Of a stretch of 64,000 bases of DNA, positions 25,041 through 34,402 are shown piece after piece. The position numbers and the translations under genes are program-made. Origin of the DNA: Dehalococcoidia bacterium (lineage in GTDB: Bacteria; Chloroflexota; Dehalococcoidia; Bin125); the NCBI GenBank assembly GCA_022825855.1, contig JAJDWB010000010.1:124001-188000 (forward strand), in the 5' to 3' direction. A model generated the notes under the pieces. It did no database searches and was not told the origin of the DNA. It saw nothing but the letters and a program-made list of their open reading frames with translations. Within the stretch, counting starts at the first letter, position 1. Each line of letters starts with the position of its first letter.

Positions 25041-25115
25041 TGGAGCGGGAGACGGGATTCGAACCCGCGACCCTCTGCTTGGGAAGCAGATGCTCTACCA
25101 CTGAGCTACTCCCGC
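25041..25115 (-). tRNA. tRNA-Gly (CCC anticodon)
   Basis: 75 nt on the minus strand, CCA encoded. Acceptor stem GCGGGAG/CTCCCGC with U discriminator; D-arm GCTCAGTGGTAGAGC; anticodon arm TCTGC-TTCCCAA-GCAGA with anticodon CCC; T-loop GTTCGAATC. Clean cloverleaf. Confidence 0.97.
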
Positions 25116-25220
25116 GCGCACGTACGGAACGGCGGCCATCCCGTCGATTCCGTGCGTGTCAAGCGCTGTCGCATTCCTGGTTGCATCGTACACGTCGAAG
25201 CGGTTGCGGGCAGTGAACGG

Positions 25221-26042
25221 TTACGGCCGACCCGGGCGGTCGGCGGCGCGCAGCAGCAGCCCGCCCAGGACCGCCGAGGTAGCGACCGCCCCGGCCGCCA
25301 GCGCGACGATGGCTGCGTTGCGGGCCAGCATGTCTACGGCGTCGACCGCGATCCACCAGAGATCGGCGCCGAACGGGTCCAGCGACGACTCGGCGCTGCC
25401 GGTGAACGACGATTGCAGCAGCGAGGCGGCAATCCAGACGATTGCGGCTCCAACGCCGAGGCCGAGTGCCGGCGCTCCGAAGCGAGCCAGTCCTCGGGCC
25501 TGAGCCGCGACCGACATCGCCAACAGCACGGTCAGGGTCCCGCTGACGATCAGGGCAATCGTGGCAACGCTGTGTCCGCCTCTGGTCAGGCGGCCCACCG
25601 AGCCATCGAAGGCAGCCCCTCGAGAGAGAAAGCGGAAGGCCTGCGGGGATTGGGCCAGTATGTCGAAGCCGTCGTCGTACACGAGCGAGGCGGTCGCAGC
25701 GGCGACTTCGCGGGCGACGGCTTTGGGTCCGTCAGCGACGGCCGCCGGGTCGAGCTGCAGGCCCACCGGGAACCCCGACAGTTCAATCGGCTCGCCCAGT
25801 TCGGCGGCCTCTTCCAGCGCCGGCCAGGCGTAGGCGACGAACCGATCGATCTCCAACAGCGAACTTGTCGCGGACGCGAGCAGACGCTGTGCCGTGGCGC
25901 GTGCGGTGAGCTGGGTCGCCGATATCGAGATCACTGCGATCGTGGCGCCGAGCGCGGTCAGCAACATGGTGATAACGAAGAGCGAGCGCCGCCAGCTCGA
26001 ATCGCTCGCCGCGACAAGGGTGTGGTGAGGAAGCGTGCTCAC
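25221..26042 (-). CDS. membrane protein of unknown function (four membrane segments)
   Basis: 273 residues, GTG start overlapping the TGA of the RDD gene as GTGA, so translation is coupled. One membrane segment near residues 20-43, an outside-facing stretch of about 100 residues, then three hydrophobic segments near 158-180, 188-210 and 235-262. I recognise no family. The single-segment anchor plus extracytoplasmic domain is sensor- or receptor-like in layout, but that is only topology. It pairs with an RDD protein and stands divergent to a membrane-anchored protease candidate. Confidence 0.75.
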   Translation of the reverse strand: MSTLPHHTLVAASDSSWRRSLFVITMLLTALGATIAVISISATQLTARATAQRLLASATSSLLEIDRFVAYAWPALEEAAELGEPIELSGFPVGLQLDPAAVADGPKAVAREVAAATASLVYDDGFDILAQSPQAFRFLSRGAAFDGSVGRLTRGGHSVATIALIVSGTLTVLLAMSVAAQARGLARFGAPALGLGVGAAIVWIAASLLQSSFTGSAESSLDPFGADLWWIAVDAVDMLARNAAIVALAAGAVATSAVLGGLLLRAADRPGRP

Positions 26043-26494
26043 GTCGGCTCGGTCTCAAACAGGATCGAACCGGAGAACATGTCGGGCAGACTCCGGCCGA
26101 GCGAGTCAACCCAGGGCCACCACATGCCGACGCCGAACAGCAGGAACGACGGCCACCACATCAATCCCCGAATCAGAAACGTGCGTGTGCCGCCTCGCAG
26201 CTCGCGCAGACCAAGCAGGCGCGCGCCAACCGTGCGAGCGCCGAGCCCGGCGTAGAGCGAGGAGATCAGGAACCAACAGAGCGCCACGGCGTATCCGACG
26301 CCCCACTCGCCGGCGGTCGGGTCGCGCTCCAGCGGATCGACCTGGAGCAGCATCGCCAACGCGGCAATGGCCGCGCAGAGCGCGCTGAACAGGCCGATGA
26401 TCAGGAAGTCGATCGTTGCCGCGACGGCTCGCGCCTCGCGGCGGACGATGGGCAAGCGGATGGAGGTGGGGAGATCGGACTCTACGGTCGCCAT
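26039..26494 (-). CDS. RDD-family membrane protein
   Basis: 151 residues from the ATG at 26494; the open frame extends far upstream but that part is the reverse of the protease gene. Three membrane segments: about 28-50, 66-88 and 110-135. REARAVAATIDFLIIGLF has the Arg...Asp pattern at the first segment, and GARLLGLRELRGG the second conserved part of the RDD domain. RDD proteins are poorly characterised; some act in ion/compatible-solute transport or as accessory subunits. Divergent from the protease gene at 26523, with back-to-back -10-like boxes. Confidence 0.78.
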   Translation of the reverse strand: MATVESDLPTSIRLPIVRREARAVAATIDFLIIGLFSALCAAIAALAMLLQVDPLERDPTAGEWGVGYAVALCWFLISSLYAGLGARTVGARLLGLRELRGGTRTFLIRGLMWWPSFLLFGVGMWWPWVDSLGRSLPDMFSGSILFETEPT

Positions 26495-26509
26495 CAATGC
26501 CGTTGAGCG

Positions 26510-26515
26510 TAGCAT
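26510..26515 (+). promoter_or_regulatory. -10 box TAGCAT, leaderless type
   Basis: TAGCAT ends 7 nt before the ATG at 26523. On the other strand a TACGCT (26506-26511) overlaps it and faces the RDD gene, so the two divergent promoters share sequence. Confidence 0.5.
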
Positions 26516-26522
26516 CGAATCC

Positions 26523-27665
26523 ATGCGCAGTAGACGGCTCGGCCTTGTCATCGCGCTGGGCATGCTGGCCCTGGGCGGCGCGGTGCTGGCTGTGCTCCTG
26601 GCGCTGCTGTTGCTGCGTGTCCAGTCCTCAACGGCGCTCGACGACGCGGTGGCCGAGGCGACCGAGGGGCATCGCTTCGATCTCCTGCAGTTCGAGTTCA
26701 CGCATCTACCCAACCGGCTGCTGACCGAGGTCGCCCGCTGGTTCGACCCCTCCGAGCCGGACCACGATGCGGTGCTGGAACGCTGGTTCAGCGAACGCAA
26801 CGAGGCAGACCGTAAGCCGGCCGAGCGGGCCCTGGAGCGAAGCATCGCCCGTGCCGCCGCCGACCTGGAGCTCGGTTCGCCCCTGCCGCTGTTCTCCGAT
26901 GTGGAAGTCCTCTGGCCGCCGATCGATGTGGACCTGGGAGAGACGCTGCGCGTGTTAGCCGTATCGCCGCTCAACGAGGTGCGGCTGGTCCGCACTGAGT
27001 TGCTCGGCTCGCAAATCGCATCGGAAGACTTCGGCCGGCTTGAGGCGACCGTTGAAGCCGGGGGCGAGTGGTCGGCTTGGGTGACAACGATCGGCGGCGT
27101 GGCCCTCTACCCGGCGCCGGTCGTGTCCTCTCGCGACTATCTGCGCACGTTACGAGTGATGGCCCACGAGTGGACGCATCACTACCTGGGGTTCTACCCG
27201 CTGGGATTGTCCTACGCCCGGGGATCGGAGATGCGCACGATCAACGAGACGGTCGCTGACATCGTCGGCGACGAACTGGGCGCGGCGGCCGCTTCGCTCA
27301 TCGGCGCCGACCTGCCTGCGGTCGACAACCCGGAACGGGCAGCGCTGTTGGCTCGTACCGATCCGATCCTGCGCAACCTGAGGATCGAGGTGGACGAGCT
27401 CCTGGCGCAGGGAGAGCTGGCCGAGGCGGAGCGTCGCATGGAGGCGGCACGACTGGAACTGATTGAACTGGGCCGTCCGTTCCGCAAGATCAACCAGGCA
27501 TTCCTCGCCTTTCGCGGCGGCTACGGCGCCAGTGGGGCGTCGGCCAGCCGGTGGGGGCCGAGGTTGTTCGCCCTGCGAGACGCCAGCGATTCCCTGGCCC
27601 ACTTCCTCGAGCAGGTGCGAGTGATCGACTCTCCCGAGGAGGCCGATCGGCTGCTGCCGCAGTAG
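26523..27665 (+). CDS. membrane-anchored HEXXH metalloprotease candidate (gluzincin-like)
   Basis: 380 residues. One N-terminal membrane segment (about 8-32) anchors a predicted outside domain. H215-E216-W217-T218-H219-H220 is a zinc-protease HEXXH motif, and NETVAD (241-246), about 20 residues on, supplies the third ligand Glu in the manner of gluzincins. The C-terminal 130 residues are helical and charged. I do not recognise a named family; the motif arrangement is a strong hint of a protease, but the substrate is unknown. Neighbours are the divergent RDD/membrane pair and the convergent penicillin-binding protein, so a cell-envelope job is plausible. Confidence 0.72.
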   Translation: MRSRRLGLVIALGMLALGGAVLAVLLALLLLRVQSSTALDDAVAEATEGHRFDLLQFEFTHLPNRLLTEVARWFDPSEPDHDAVLERWFSERNEADRKPAERALERSIARAAADLELGSPLPLFSDVEVLWPPIDVDLGETLRVLAVSPLNEVRLVRTELLGSQIASEDFGRLEATVEAGGEWSAWVTTIGGVALYPAPVVSSRDYLRTLRVMAHEWTHHYLGFYPLGLSYARGSEMRTINETVADIVGDELGAAAASLIGADLPAVDNPERAALLARTDPILRNLRIEVDELLAQGELAEAERRMEAARLELIELGRPFRKINQAFLAFRGGYGASGASASRWGPRLFALRDASDSLAHFLEQVRVIDSPEEADRLLPQ

Positions 27666-27695
27666 CACAATGCGCCCGACTGCGACGCCGCGGCC

Positions 27696-30509
27696 CTACT
27701 CCTCTGCGGCTTCGACGTCGAGCACGCTGGCGTCGTCGGGGATCGCAACCTGGATCTGGTCGATGACGGTGCCCAGGTAGCTGTCGCGGACTTCGAGCCG
27801 CAACTGGTAGACCCCGCCCGGCAGTTCGCTGCTGTCCCAGCGACCGAGCACGCCGCTGGCAACGGCGTCGTCGCCCTCGGCAATCAGGAAGGTCTCCTCG
27901 CCGTCGAGTAACAGCGCCATCAACGTCCAACCAAGCAGATCGGCGCTGTCCGCACGCCCGGTGATGACCAGCGCACCGCGCTTGATCGTCGCGCCGTCGA
28001 CAGGCGAATCGAGACGCGCGGGGACGTGGGATTCGGCAATGGTACCGGGTTGCAGATAGGCGACCTGATTGCGTCGCAGCCAGTCGACGACGACCGGATC
28101 GAGAGCGGTGGCGGCGCCGCGCGCAACCGTCGGCGCTTCCAGCCAGACGCCCTGTTGCAGGTGCGCCTCAGGTGTGTCGACGGTTGCGCGCTGCAATGTG
28201 CGCGCGTCGATCTCGACATCGATGCAGATCTGATTGTCGAGCGGCGGCGCGACACGGATGGAAACGAAAATCTCCACGCGCGGGGACGTGCAGGGATTGC
28301 GGGGCGCCAATCCACTCGACGCCGTTGCGGACAACGGCGATACCGCAGGCGCGTAGACCTCCGAGCGATGGAGGCGGTCCGGTTCGACAAACGCAACTGT
28401 CTCCAGCCCGGCGTGCGCGGCCAGCATGAAGCGATTCCAGATCCGGCCGGCGGTCTGCACGGACGAACCGCCGGTCATCGGCGATTCGTCGGCATTGCCG
28501 ACCCAGACGCCGACGGCGAGCTGCGGCGTGTAGCCCATGGTCCAGTAGTCGCGGCGCACGTCGTCTCGTCCCGGATCGCCGGCCGTGCCGGTCTTGGCGG
28601 CGGCGGGACGATCGATCACTAACGGGCTGGCCGTGCCGTAGAGCAGCGAGCGAGCCTGGTTGTCGGAGAGCATGTTTGTGATCTGGTAAACCTGTGCGGC
28701 CTTGGCCACTGCCCTGACCTCCGGCTCACCGGTCGGTGACCACTCATAGAGCAGCCGGCCCTCGGCGTCGCGAATCTCCAGCACGGCGACCGGATCGAGT
28801 TCGCGGAATCCGTCAGGCAAGACGATCGTCGTCGCGTGACCCTTCATCTCACCTCCGTTGGCGAGGGTTGAGTAGGCATAGGTCATGTCGAGCAAGGAGA
28901 CCTCGCCGCCGCCGAGGGTCAGTGACGGCCCGTACGCGCCGGGATCGTGCATCGTCGTGATCCCGAGCCGATGCATCGTGTCGAGCATCGCGCCGACGCC
29001 GAGCCGGTCGGCGACCTTGAAGGCGGGCACGTTCATCGAGTTGGCCAAGGCGCTGCGAATCGTGACCGGCCCGCGAAATACACCGTCAAAGTTGGCCGGG
29101 CGGAACTCGGTTCCGTCGGCTTCGGTATATGTCGTGGGTACGTCCCAGAGAACGGTCGCGGGATGCCACATGCGCGGATCGATCTGGAACGCGGCCAGGT
29201 AGGTGAGCGGTTTGATGGCGGAACCGGGCGAATGGGTCGCCGTGGCCAGGTTGACCTGCCCGTCGATCGATTCGTCGAAGAAGTCTCGGCTGCCGACCAT
29301 CGCGAGAATCTGGCCGGTGGCCGGATCGATGGCGACCAGCGCTCCGTTATGTGCACCGGTGGCGGCTTCGAAATCGTCAATAGCTGCGCGCAGCTCAACC
29401 TCGGCGCGTTCTTGCAGGGCGAAATCTAGCGACGTACGCACACGCAGGCCGCCGTTGTCCATCAGGTTGTCGCAGCCTCCCGCCCCCGACGGCGGCACGA
29501 ATCGTTCCAGCTCGCAGAGCCGCACGATCTGCTCACGTACGTAGATCACGTAGTGCGGCGCGTTGATGTCGAACTCGGCGGAGTCGAAGTCGAGCGGCTC
29601 GGCCCAGGCGTCGTCAGCCTCGGAACGGCTGACGTAGCCGTGACGCACCATGAGCGCCAGGACCTGCCTCTGGCGCTGCTTCGCGCCTTCGAAGTTGACC
29701 AGTGGGTTGTAGAGCGAAGGCGCCTGGGGCAGACCGGCCAGCAACGCCGACTCGGCCAGGGTGAGCTGCGAAGGGGGCTTGCCGAAGTAGCGTTGGCTGG
29801 CCGCGCCGATCCCGTAGGAGAAGTTCCCGTAGTAGATCGAGTTCAGGTACCACTCAAGGATCTGTTCCTTGCCGTACTCGTTGGTCAGTTCGACCGCGAG
29901 GATGGTTTCCTTGACCTTGCCGCGCACACGATTGAGCGTGCGTCCGCTGCGTTCCTCGGGCGGAATCAGAACGTTCTTGACCAGTTGCTGCGTGATCGAG
30001 GAGCCGCCCGAGCCGCCCAGAAAGTCGGAACTGCCGACGCCGAAGTTCTCCCACGCGGCTCTGAGCAGACCGCGAAGGTTGATGCCTTCGTTGGTCCAGA
30101 AGGATGAGTCCTCGGTCGCCACGGTCGCGTCGATCATGAATTGTGAGACGCCGTGCAAGCGCACTGGCGCGCGCAGACCGTCGTAGGGACGGGCGTACTC
30201 GAAGAGCAAGACGCCCTCTTCGCCGTTGCGGTCGAAGATCCGGCTGCTGCCCAGCAGCCGCTGGGTTTCCTCGATCCGGTCGGGCGGGGCGAGATCATCG
30301 GCGAACTCGGAGTAGATCAGATAAGCAGTGGCCGCGGTTGCGCCGAGCATCAGCGCAGGCAGGCCGAGCACGAGTGTGAGCGCGATCATCCAGCCGCGCA
30401 TGCGCGGCGGTTCGGCTCGTACGCCCCGCTTGCGGCGGCGCGAGCGGATTGCGAGTCGCGTCGCCAGCGTCAGCCGCCGATTGCGTCCCGGATTACGTTC
30501 CGAGGCCAA
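27696..30509 (-). CDS. class A penicillin-binding protein (PBP1A-like)
   Basis: 937 residues from a TTG start after AGGAGG. A basic cytoplasmic tail and one membrane segment (39-65) precede the glycosyltransferase 51 domain, with the catalytic Glu in VATEDSSFW (Glu 133) and GGSSITQQLVKN. The transpeptidase domain has SXXK at 430-433 (SAIK), SMN near 491, and KTGTAGD at 639-645. About 230 extra C-terminal residues look like one or two beta-sandwich domains. It makes and crosslinks peptidoglycan, so this organism has a murein wall. A divergent gap leads to gatC. Confidence 0.95.
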   Translation of the reverse strand: MASERNPGRNRRLTLATRLAIRSRRRKRGVRAEPPRMRGWMIALTLVLGLPALMLGATAATAYLIYSEFADDLAPPDRIEETQRLLGSSRIFDRNGEEGVLLFEYARPYDGLRAPVRLHGVSQFMIDATVATEDSSFWTNEGINLRGLLRAAWENFGVGSSDFLGGSGGSSITQQLVKNVLIPPEERSGRTLNRVRGKVKETILAVELTNEYGKEQILEWYLNSIYYGNFSYGIGAASQRYFGKPPSQLTLAESALLAGLPQAPSLYNPLVNFEGAKQRQRQVLALMVRHGYVSRSEADDAWAEPLDFDSAEFDINAPHYVIYVREQIVRLCELERFVPPSGAGGCDNLMDNGGLRVRTSLDFALQERAEVELRAAIDDFEAATGAHNGALVAIDPATGQILAMVGSRDFFDESIDGQVNLATATHSPGSAIKPLTYLAAFQIDPRMWHPATVLWDVPTTYTEADGTEFRPANFDGVFRGPVTIRSALANSMNVPAFKVADRLGVGAMLDTMHRLGITTMHDPGAYGPSLTLGGGEVSLLDMTYAYSTLANGGEMKGHATTIVLPDGFRELDPVAVLEIRDAEGRLLYEWSPTGEPEVRAVAKAAQVYQITNMLSDNQARSLLYGTASPLVIDRPAAAKTGTAGDPGRDDVRRDYWTMGYTPQLAVGVWVGNADESPMTGGSSVQTAGRIWNRFMLAAHAGLETVAFVEPDRLHRSEVYAPAVSPLSATASSGLAPRNPCTSPRVEIFVSIRVAPPLDNQICIDVEIDARTLQRATVDTPEAHLQQGVWLEAPTVARGAATALDPVVVDWLRRNQVAYLQPGTIAESHVPARLDSPVDGATIKRGALVITGRADSADLLGWTLMALLLDGEETFLIAEGDDAVASGVLGRWDSSELPGGVYQLRLEVRDSYLGTVIDQIQVAIPDDASVLDVEAAEE

Positions 30510-30633
30510 GGCCGATCCTCCTGCTCATCCTTCACAGTACGTCGCGTCCCCCACAAGCGAGATGCGCGATAGGCTGCCCATCACCGAGCGGTGATCGACG
30601 AGCGCATGTCCGCGCCGCATCGACCTGTCCACT

Positions 30634-30945
30634 ATGCCCGACGCTGACGCCACGCAGTTCACGAGCGATCAGGTGCGACACCTGGCCTCGCTGGTGCGTA
30701 TTGAATTGACGGAATCGGAAGTCGAAGAGTTCCGCAGCGAACTGGCCAGCATTCTCTCGCACATCGACGCCCTGTCCGAGATCGACACGGAGGGTGTGCC
30801 GCCGACCAACAACGGGGCTGACCTGCTCAACGTCGAGGACGAAGATGCAGCGCAGCCGCCGATGCCGCTCGAGGAGGCACTGGCCAACGCGCCTCAGCGC
30901 GAAGCGGACTACTTCCGCGTCCACGCGGTGCTGGACCAGTCATGA
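30634..30945 (+). CDS. gatC: Asp-tRNA(Asn)/Glu-tRNA(Gln) amidotransferase subunit C
   Basis: 103 residues. VRHLASLVRIELTESEVEEF and the ILSHIDALSEIDTEGV segment are the typical GatC fold that ties GatA to GatB. It overlaps gatA by four bases (ATGA). TAGGCT at about 30573 could be its -10, giving a leader of about 50 nt. gatB is not adjacent. Confidence 0.95.
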   Translation: MPDADATQFTSDQVRHLASLVRIELTESEVEEFRSELASILSHIDALSEIDTEGVPPTNNGADLLNVEDEDAAQPPMPLEEALANAPQREADYFRVHAVLDQS

Positions 30946-32441
30946 CGGCCGACGCCGACTCTGAGATGCTGTCGATCACGCTGGCCGAAGGCGCCCGCCG
31001 GTTGCGCGCGGGCGAGATCACATCGCGTCGCCTGACCGAGGCGTTCCTCGACCGGATCGCGGCGACGGACGACGAGGTGCACGCCTTCGTCACAGTCACG
31101 TCGGAAGCAGCGCTGGCCGAGGCTGACGAGGCTGACGCGCTACTCGCCAGCGGCGACGCGCAGGCGCCGCTGACTGGTCTGCCGGTTGCGATCAAGGACG
31201 TGTTGATGACCAAGGGCGTGCGCACCACGGCCGGTTCGCGGATGCTCGACTCGTTGATTCCCCCGTACGACGCGACGGCAGTGGGCCTGCTGCGCGACGC
31301 AGGCGCGATCTCGGTGGGCAAGACCAACATGGACGAGTTCGCGATGGGCTCCTCGACCGAGCATTCGGCCTGGTTCCCCACCTCGAATCCGTGGGATCTG
31401 GAGCGCGTGCCGGGCGGATCGTCGGGCGGATCAGCGGCGGCGGTGGCGGCTCAACAGTGCATCGCATCGCTGGGATCGGACACGGGCGGATCGATCCGGC
31501 AACCGGCGTCGTTCTGCGGAGTCGTGGGCCTCAAGCCAACCTACGGCCGCGTGTCTCGTTATGGGCTGATCGCGTTTGCCAGCTCGCTCGATCAGATTGG
31601 CCCCTTCACCCGGACCGTCGAGGATGCGGCGTTACTGCTGCAGGCGATTGCCGGACCGGACCCGCTCGACTCGACCTGTTACCACGAACCGGCGCCCGAC
31701 TTCAGCGCGCAGTTGGAGCGGGGGCTCGACGGACTGAAGGTCGCCGCGCCGCGCGAGTTTTTCGGAGAAGGCATGGACGACGATGTCGCCGCGCCGATCG
31801 TGGCGGCGCTCGACCTGATGTCGGCCCACGGGGCAGTGATCGACCGTTCGCCGAGCATGCCCTCCGTGCCGATGGCGCTGCCGGTTTACTACATCCTCGC
31901 ACCGTCGGAATGCTCGGCGAATCTGGCCCGCTTCGACGGAGTCAAGTACGGCTACGGCGCGCGCGGGGGCGAGTCGATGTGGTCGGACATGGAAGCGACG
32001 CGCAAGCATGGCTTTGGCCGCGAGGTCAAGCGGCGCATCCTGCTGGGCGCCTATGCGCTCTCGGCCGGCTACTACGACGCGTACTACCTGCAAGCGCAGA
32101 AGGTGCGCACGCTGATCCGTCGCGAGTTCGACCGCGTCTTTGCCGAGCACGACGTGATCGTTGCGCCGACCGCGCCGACGGTCGCCTTCAAGCGTGGCGC
32201 AATCACCGATCCGTATCAGATGTACCTGAACGACATCTTCACGATCCCGGCCAACATCGCGGGATTGCCCGCGATCTCGATTCCCGGCGGCTTCGGCGCC
32301 GACGGGATGCCGGTCGGCCTGCAATTCGTGGGCCAGCGGCTGCAGGAGGCGGACTTGCTGGGTGTCGCCAACGCCTACGAGCGGCTCGCGGACTGGCCCA
32401 CGACACCGCCGGTGACGGCGGCCAATGTTGGCTCTACGTAA
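30942..32441 (+). CDS. gatA: Asp-tRNA(Asn)/Glu-tRNA(Gln) amidotransferase subunit A
   Basis: 499 residues with the full amidase signature: VAIKDVLMTKG holds the catalytic Lys, GGSSGGSAAAVAA and GSDTGGSIRQPA the cis-Ser and nucleophile Ser. C-terminal NIAGLPAISIPGGF matches GatA. It releases ammonia from Gln to amidate Glu-tRNA(Gln) or Asp-tRNA(Asn). Start overlaps gatC. gatB is not seen in the window. Confidence 0.96.
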   Translation: MTADADSEMLSITLAEGARRLRAGEITSRRLTEAFLDRIAATDDEVHAFVTVTSEAALAEADEADALLASGDAQAPLTGLPVAIKDVLMTKGVRTTAGSRMLDSLIPPYDATAVGLLRDAGAISVGKTNMDEFAMGSSTEHSAWFPTSNPWDLERVPGGSSGGSAAAVAAQQCIASLGSDTGGSIRQPASFCGVVGLKPTYGRVSRYGLIAFASSLDQIGPFTRTVEDAALLLQAIAGPDPLDSTCYHEPAPDFSAQLERGLDGLKVAAPREFFGEGMDDDVAAPIVAALDLMSAHGAVIDRSPSMPSVPMALPVYYILAPSECSANLARFDGVKYGYGARGGESMWSDMEATRKHGFGREVKRRILLGAYALSAGYYDAYYLQAQKVRTLIRREFDRVFAEHDVIVAPTAPTVAFKRGAITDPYQMYLNDIFTIPANIAGLPAISIPGGFGADGMPVGLQFVGQRLQEADLLGVANAYERLADWPTTPPVTAANVGST

Positions 32442-32534
32442 CGAGACCGCCGACTCGTGCGACCAGCGCAGACACCGCCCAATTCTTCACGTAAAGTGCG
32501 ACATTAGCGGTCTTGAACTGACGGACTCGATCTG

Positions 32535-33026
32535 ATGGAATCGATACTCGAACCTGTTCTGCGCGAACTCGCCCGCGACGCCCGGCTCACGGCAGCCCAG
32601 ATCGCATCCACCCTCGGCGTCGAAGAGTCCGCCGTCGCCGACGCCATGCGCGAGGCGGACGAGCGCAATATCGTCCTCGGTCACGGCGCGAAGATCAACT
32701 GGGAGACGCTCGGTCTCTCAACCGTCTACGCCGTCGTCGAGGTCACCGTCGAGCCACAGGAGAACGTTGGCTACAACGCCGTCGCACGGCGCATTGCCCG
32801 CTTCGACGAAGTGCAGACCGTGTACTTCGTCTCCGGCGCCTACGACCTGCTGGTGATGATCGCGGCCGACAACATGCGCGGCATCTCCGACTTCGTCGGC
32901 GAGCGCCTGGCCACCATGTCCGGCGTCAAGGGCACCACCACGCGCGTCCTCATGCGCCGTTACAAGGAAGACGGCGTGTACATCGACTCCGACCTCCAGA
33001 ACGACCGCCAGAAGGTCGTCTTCTGA
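32535..33026 (+). CDS. Lrp/AsnC-family transcriptional regulator
   Basis: 163 residues. An N-terminal helix-turn-helix (DARLTAAQIASTLGVEESAVADAM) and a C-terminal RAM effector domain (VYFVSGAYDLLVMI, MRGISDFVGERLATM) define the family, which responds to amino acids. The adjacent aminotransferase, 53 nt downstream, is a likely target (inference). A box TAAAGT at 32492 is a weak -10 candidate. Confidence 0.9.
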   Translation: MESILEPVLRELARDARLTAAQIASTLGVEESAVADAMREADERNIVLGHGAKINWETLGLSTVYAVVEVTVEPQENVGYNAVARRIARFDEVQTVYFVSGAYDLLVMIAADNMRGISDFVGERLATMSGVKGTTTRVLMRRYKEDGVYIDSDLQNDRQKVVF

Positions 33027-33079
33027 GCCCGAACCGAATCCTGATCGGACAGACGAGAGCAGCACAGAGCGAGAGTTCC

Positions 33080-34366
33080 ATGCCGATAGCCTCCAATGAC
33101 CGCCAGTTCGTAAGCGACGACGACCCCCGGCGTATCGGCGCCGCGGCCGCTGGTTCGGCGACTGCGGCGGGAGCGTCGGTGGACGGAGCACTTCGCGAGT
33201 CCCGCGTGGCCGAGCGGGTGCAGGCGGTGCCGAGTTCGGGTATCCGCCGTTTCTTCGACATCATCGCCTCGATGGATCACGTGATCTCGCTCGGCGTCGG
33301 CGAGCCCGACTTCGTCACGCCCTGGCCGATCAGCGAGGCCGGCATCCGCGCGATCGAGCGCGGGCACACGCACTACACCTCGAATCTCGGTTTGCTCGAA
33401 CTGCGCGAGGCGATCGCCTCCGACCTCGCGCGGCGCTACGACGTGGAATGGGATCCGCTCGATGAGTTGCTGATCACGACCGGCGTCTCGGAGGGGCTGG
33501 ACCTGGCGGCGCGGGCGATCATCAATCCCGGCGACGAGGTGATCGTCGCGGACCCGTCCTACGCGGCCCATGCGCCGGCGATCCTGCTCGCCGGCGGCGC
33601 GCCGGTGGCGGTCGAAACCAGCGCGGCGCAGGGATTCGCCCTCGAACCGGACGCGGTCGAGGCGGCGATCACTCCGCGCACCAGGGCGCTGCTGCTCGGA
33701 TATCCCTCGAATCCGACCGGCGCCGTGCTCGATCGGACGACGCTGGAGTCGCTGTCCGAGATCGCCCAGCGACACGACCTGCTCGTGATTTCGGACGAGA
33801 TCTACGACCGGCTGGTCTACGGTGGCGCGGTGCACACGCCGATCGCCTCGCTGCCCGGCATGAAGGACCGTACGATCACCCTGGGCGGGTTCTCCAAATC
33901 GCACGCGATGACCGGGTGGCGGGTCGCCTGGGCCGCTGCGCCCGCCGACCTGTTCGGCGGCATGCTCAAGATCCACCAGTACGCGATGATGTCCGCACCC
34001 ACCGTCGCCCAGTACGCCGCCCTGGAGGCCGTCCGTGCCGGCGAGGAATACGTCGTCTCGATGCGCGAGGAGTACGACCGCCGACGGCAACTCATGTGGC
34101 GCGGATTCAACGACCTCGGACTCGCCTGCGCCGAGCCGCGCGGCGCCTTCTATGCTTTTCCGTCGGTCACGCAGACCGGCTACGACGACGAGACGTTCGC
34201 CGAGCAGCTCCTGCTGCGCGAGCAGGTCGCGGTCGTGCCGGGCTCGGCCTTCGGCGCCGCCGGCGCCGGTCACGTGCGTGCCTGCTACGCCACGAGCTAC
34301 GAGGAGATCGAGGAAGCGCTGCACCGCATCCGCCGTTTCCTGCAGCAGACTCCGATGGCCAAATAG
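33080..34366 (+). CDS. class I/II PLP-dependent aminotransferase
   Basis: 428 residues. After about 45 Ala/Ser-rich residues comes the conserved ISLGVGEPDFVTP; the central ISDEIYDRLVYGG carries the PLP-binding Asp and Tyr; GGFSKSHAMTGWRVAW holds the Schiff-base Lys (FSKSHAMTGWR). It resembles aspartate/alanine-type aminotransferases. The N-terminal extension is longer than usual; a later start would remove it but no GGAG site is seen there. The upstream Lrp gene is likely its regulator. Confidence 0.9.
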   Translation: MPIASNDRQFVSDDDPRRIGAAAAGSATAAGASVDGALRESRVAERVQAVPSSGIRRFFDIIASMDHVISLGVGEPDFVTPWPISEAGIRAIERGHTHYTSNLGLLELREAIASDLARRYDVEWDPLDELLITTGVSEGLDLAARAIINPGDEVIVADPSYAAHAPAILLAGGAPVAVETSAAQGFALEPDAVEAAITPRTRALLLGYPSNPTGAVLDRTTLESLSEIAQRHDLLVISDEIYDRLVYGGAVHTPIASLPGMKDRTITLGGFSKSHAMTGWRVAWAAAPADLFGGMLKIHQYAMMSAPTVAQYAALEAVRAGEEYVVSMREEYDRRRQLMWRGFNDLGLACAEPRGAFYAFPSVTQTGYDDETFAEQLLLREQVAVVPGSAFGAAGAGHVRACYATSYEEIEEALHRIRRFLQQTPMAK

Positions 34367-34390
34367 TCCAGGCCGGGCGGACGCACGCGC

Positions 34391-34396
34391 TAGCCT
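34391..34396 (+). promoter_or_regulatory. -10 box TAGCCT, leaderless type
   Basis: TAGCCT ends exactly 6 nt before the ATG at 34403, with no ribosome site. Confidence 0.5.
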
Positions 34397-34402
34397 GCGG
34401 CC

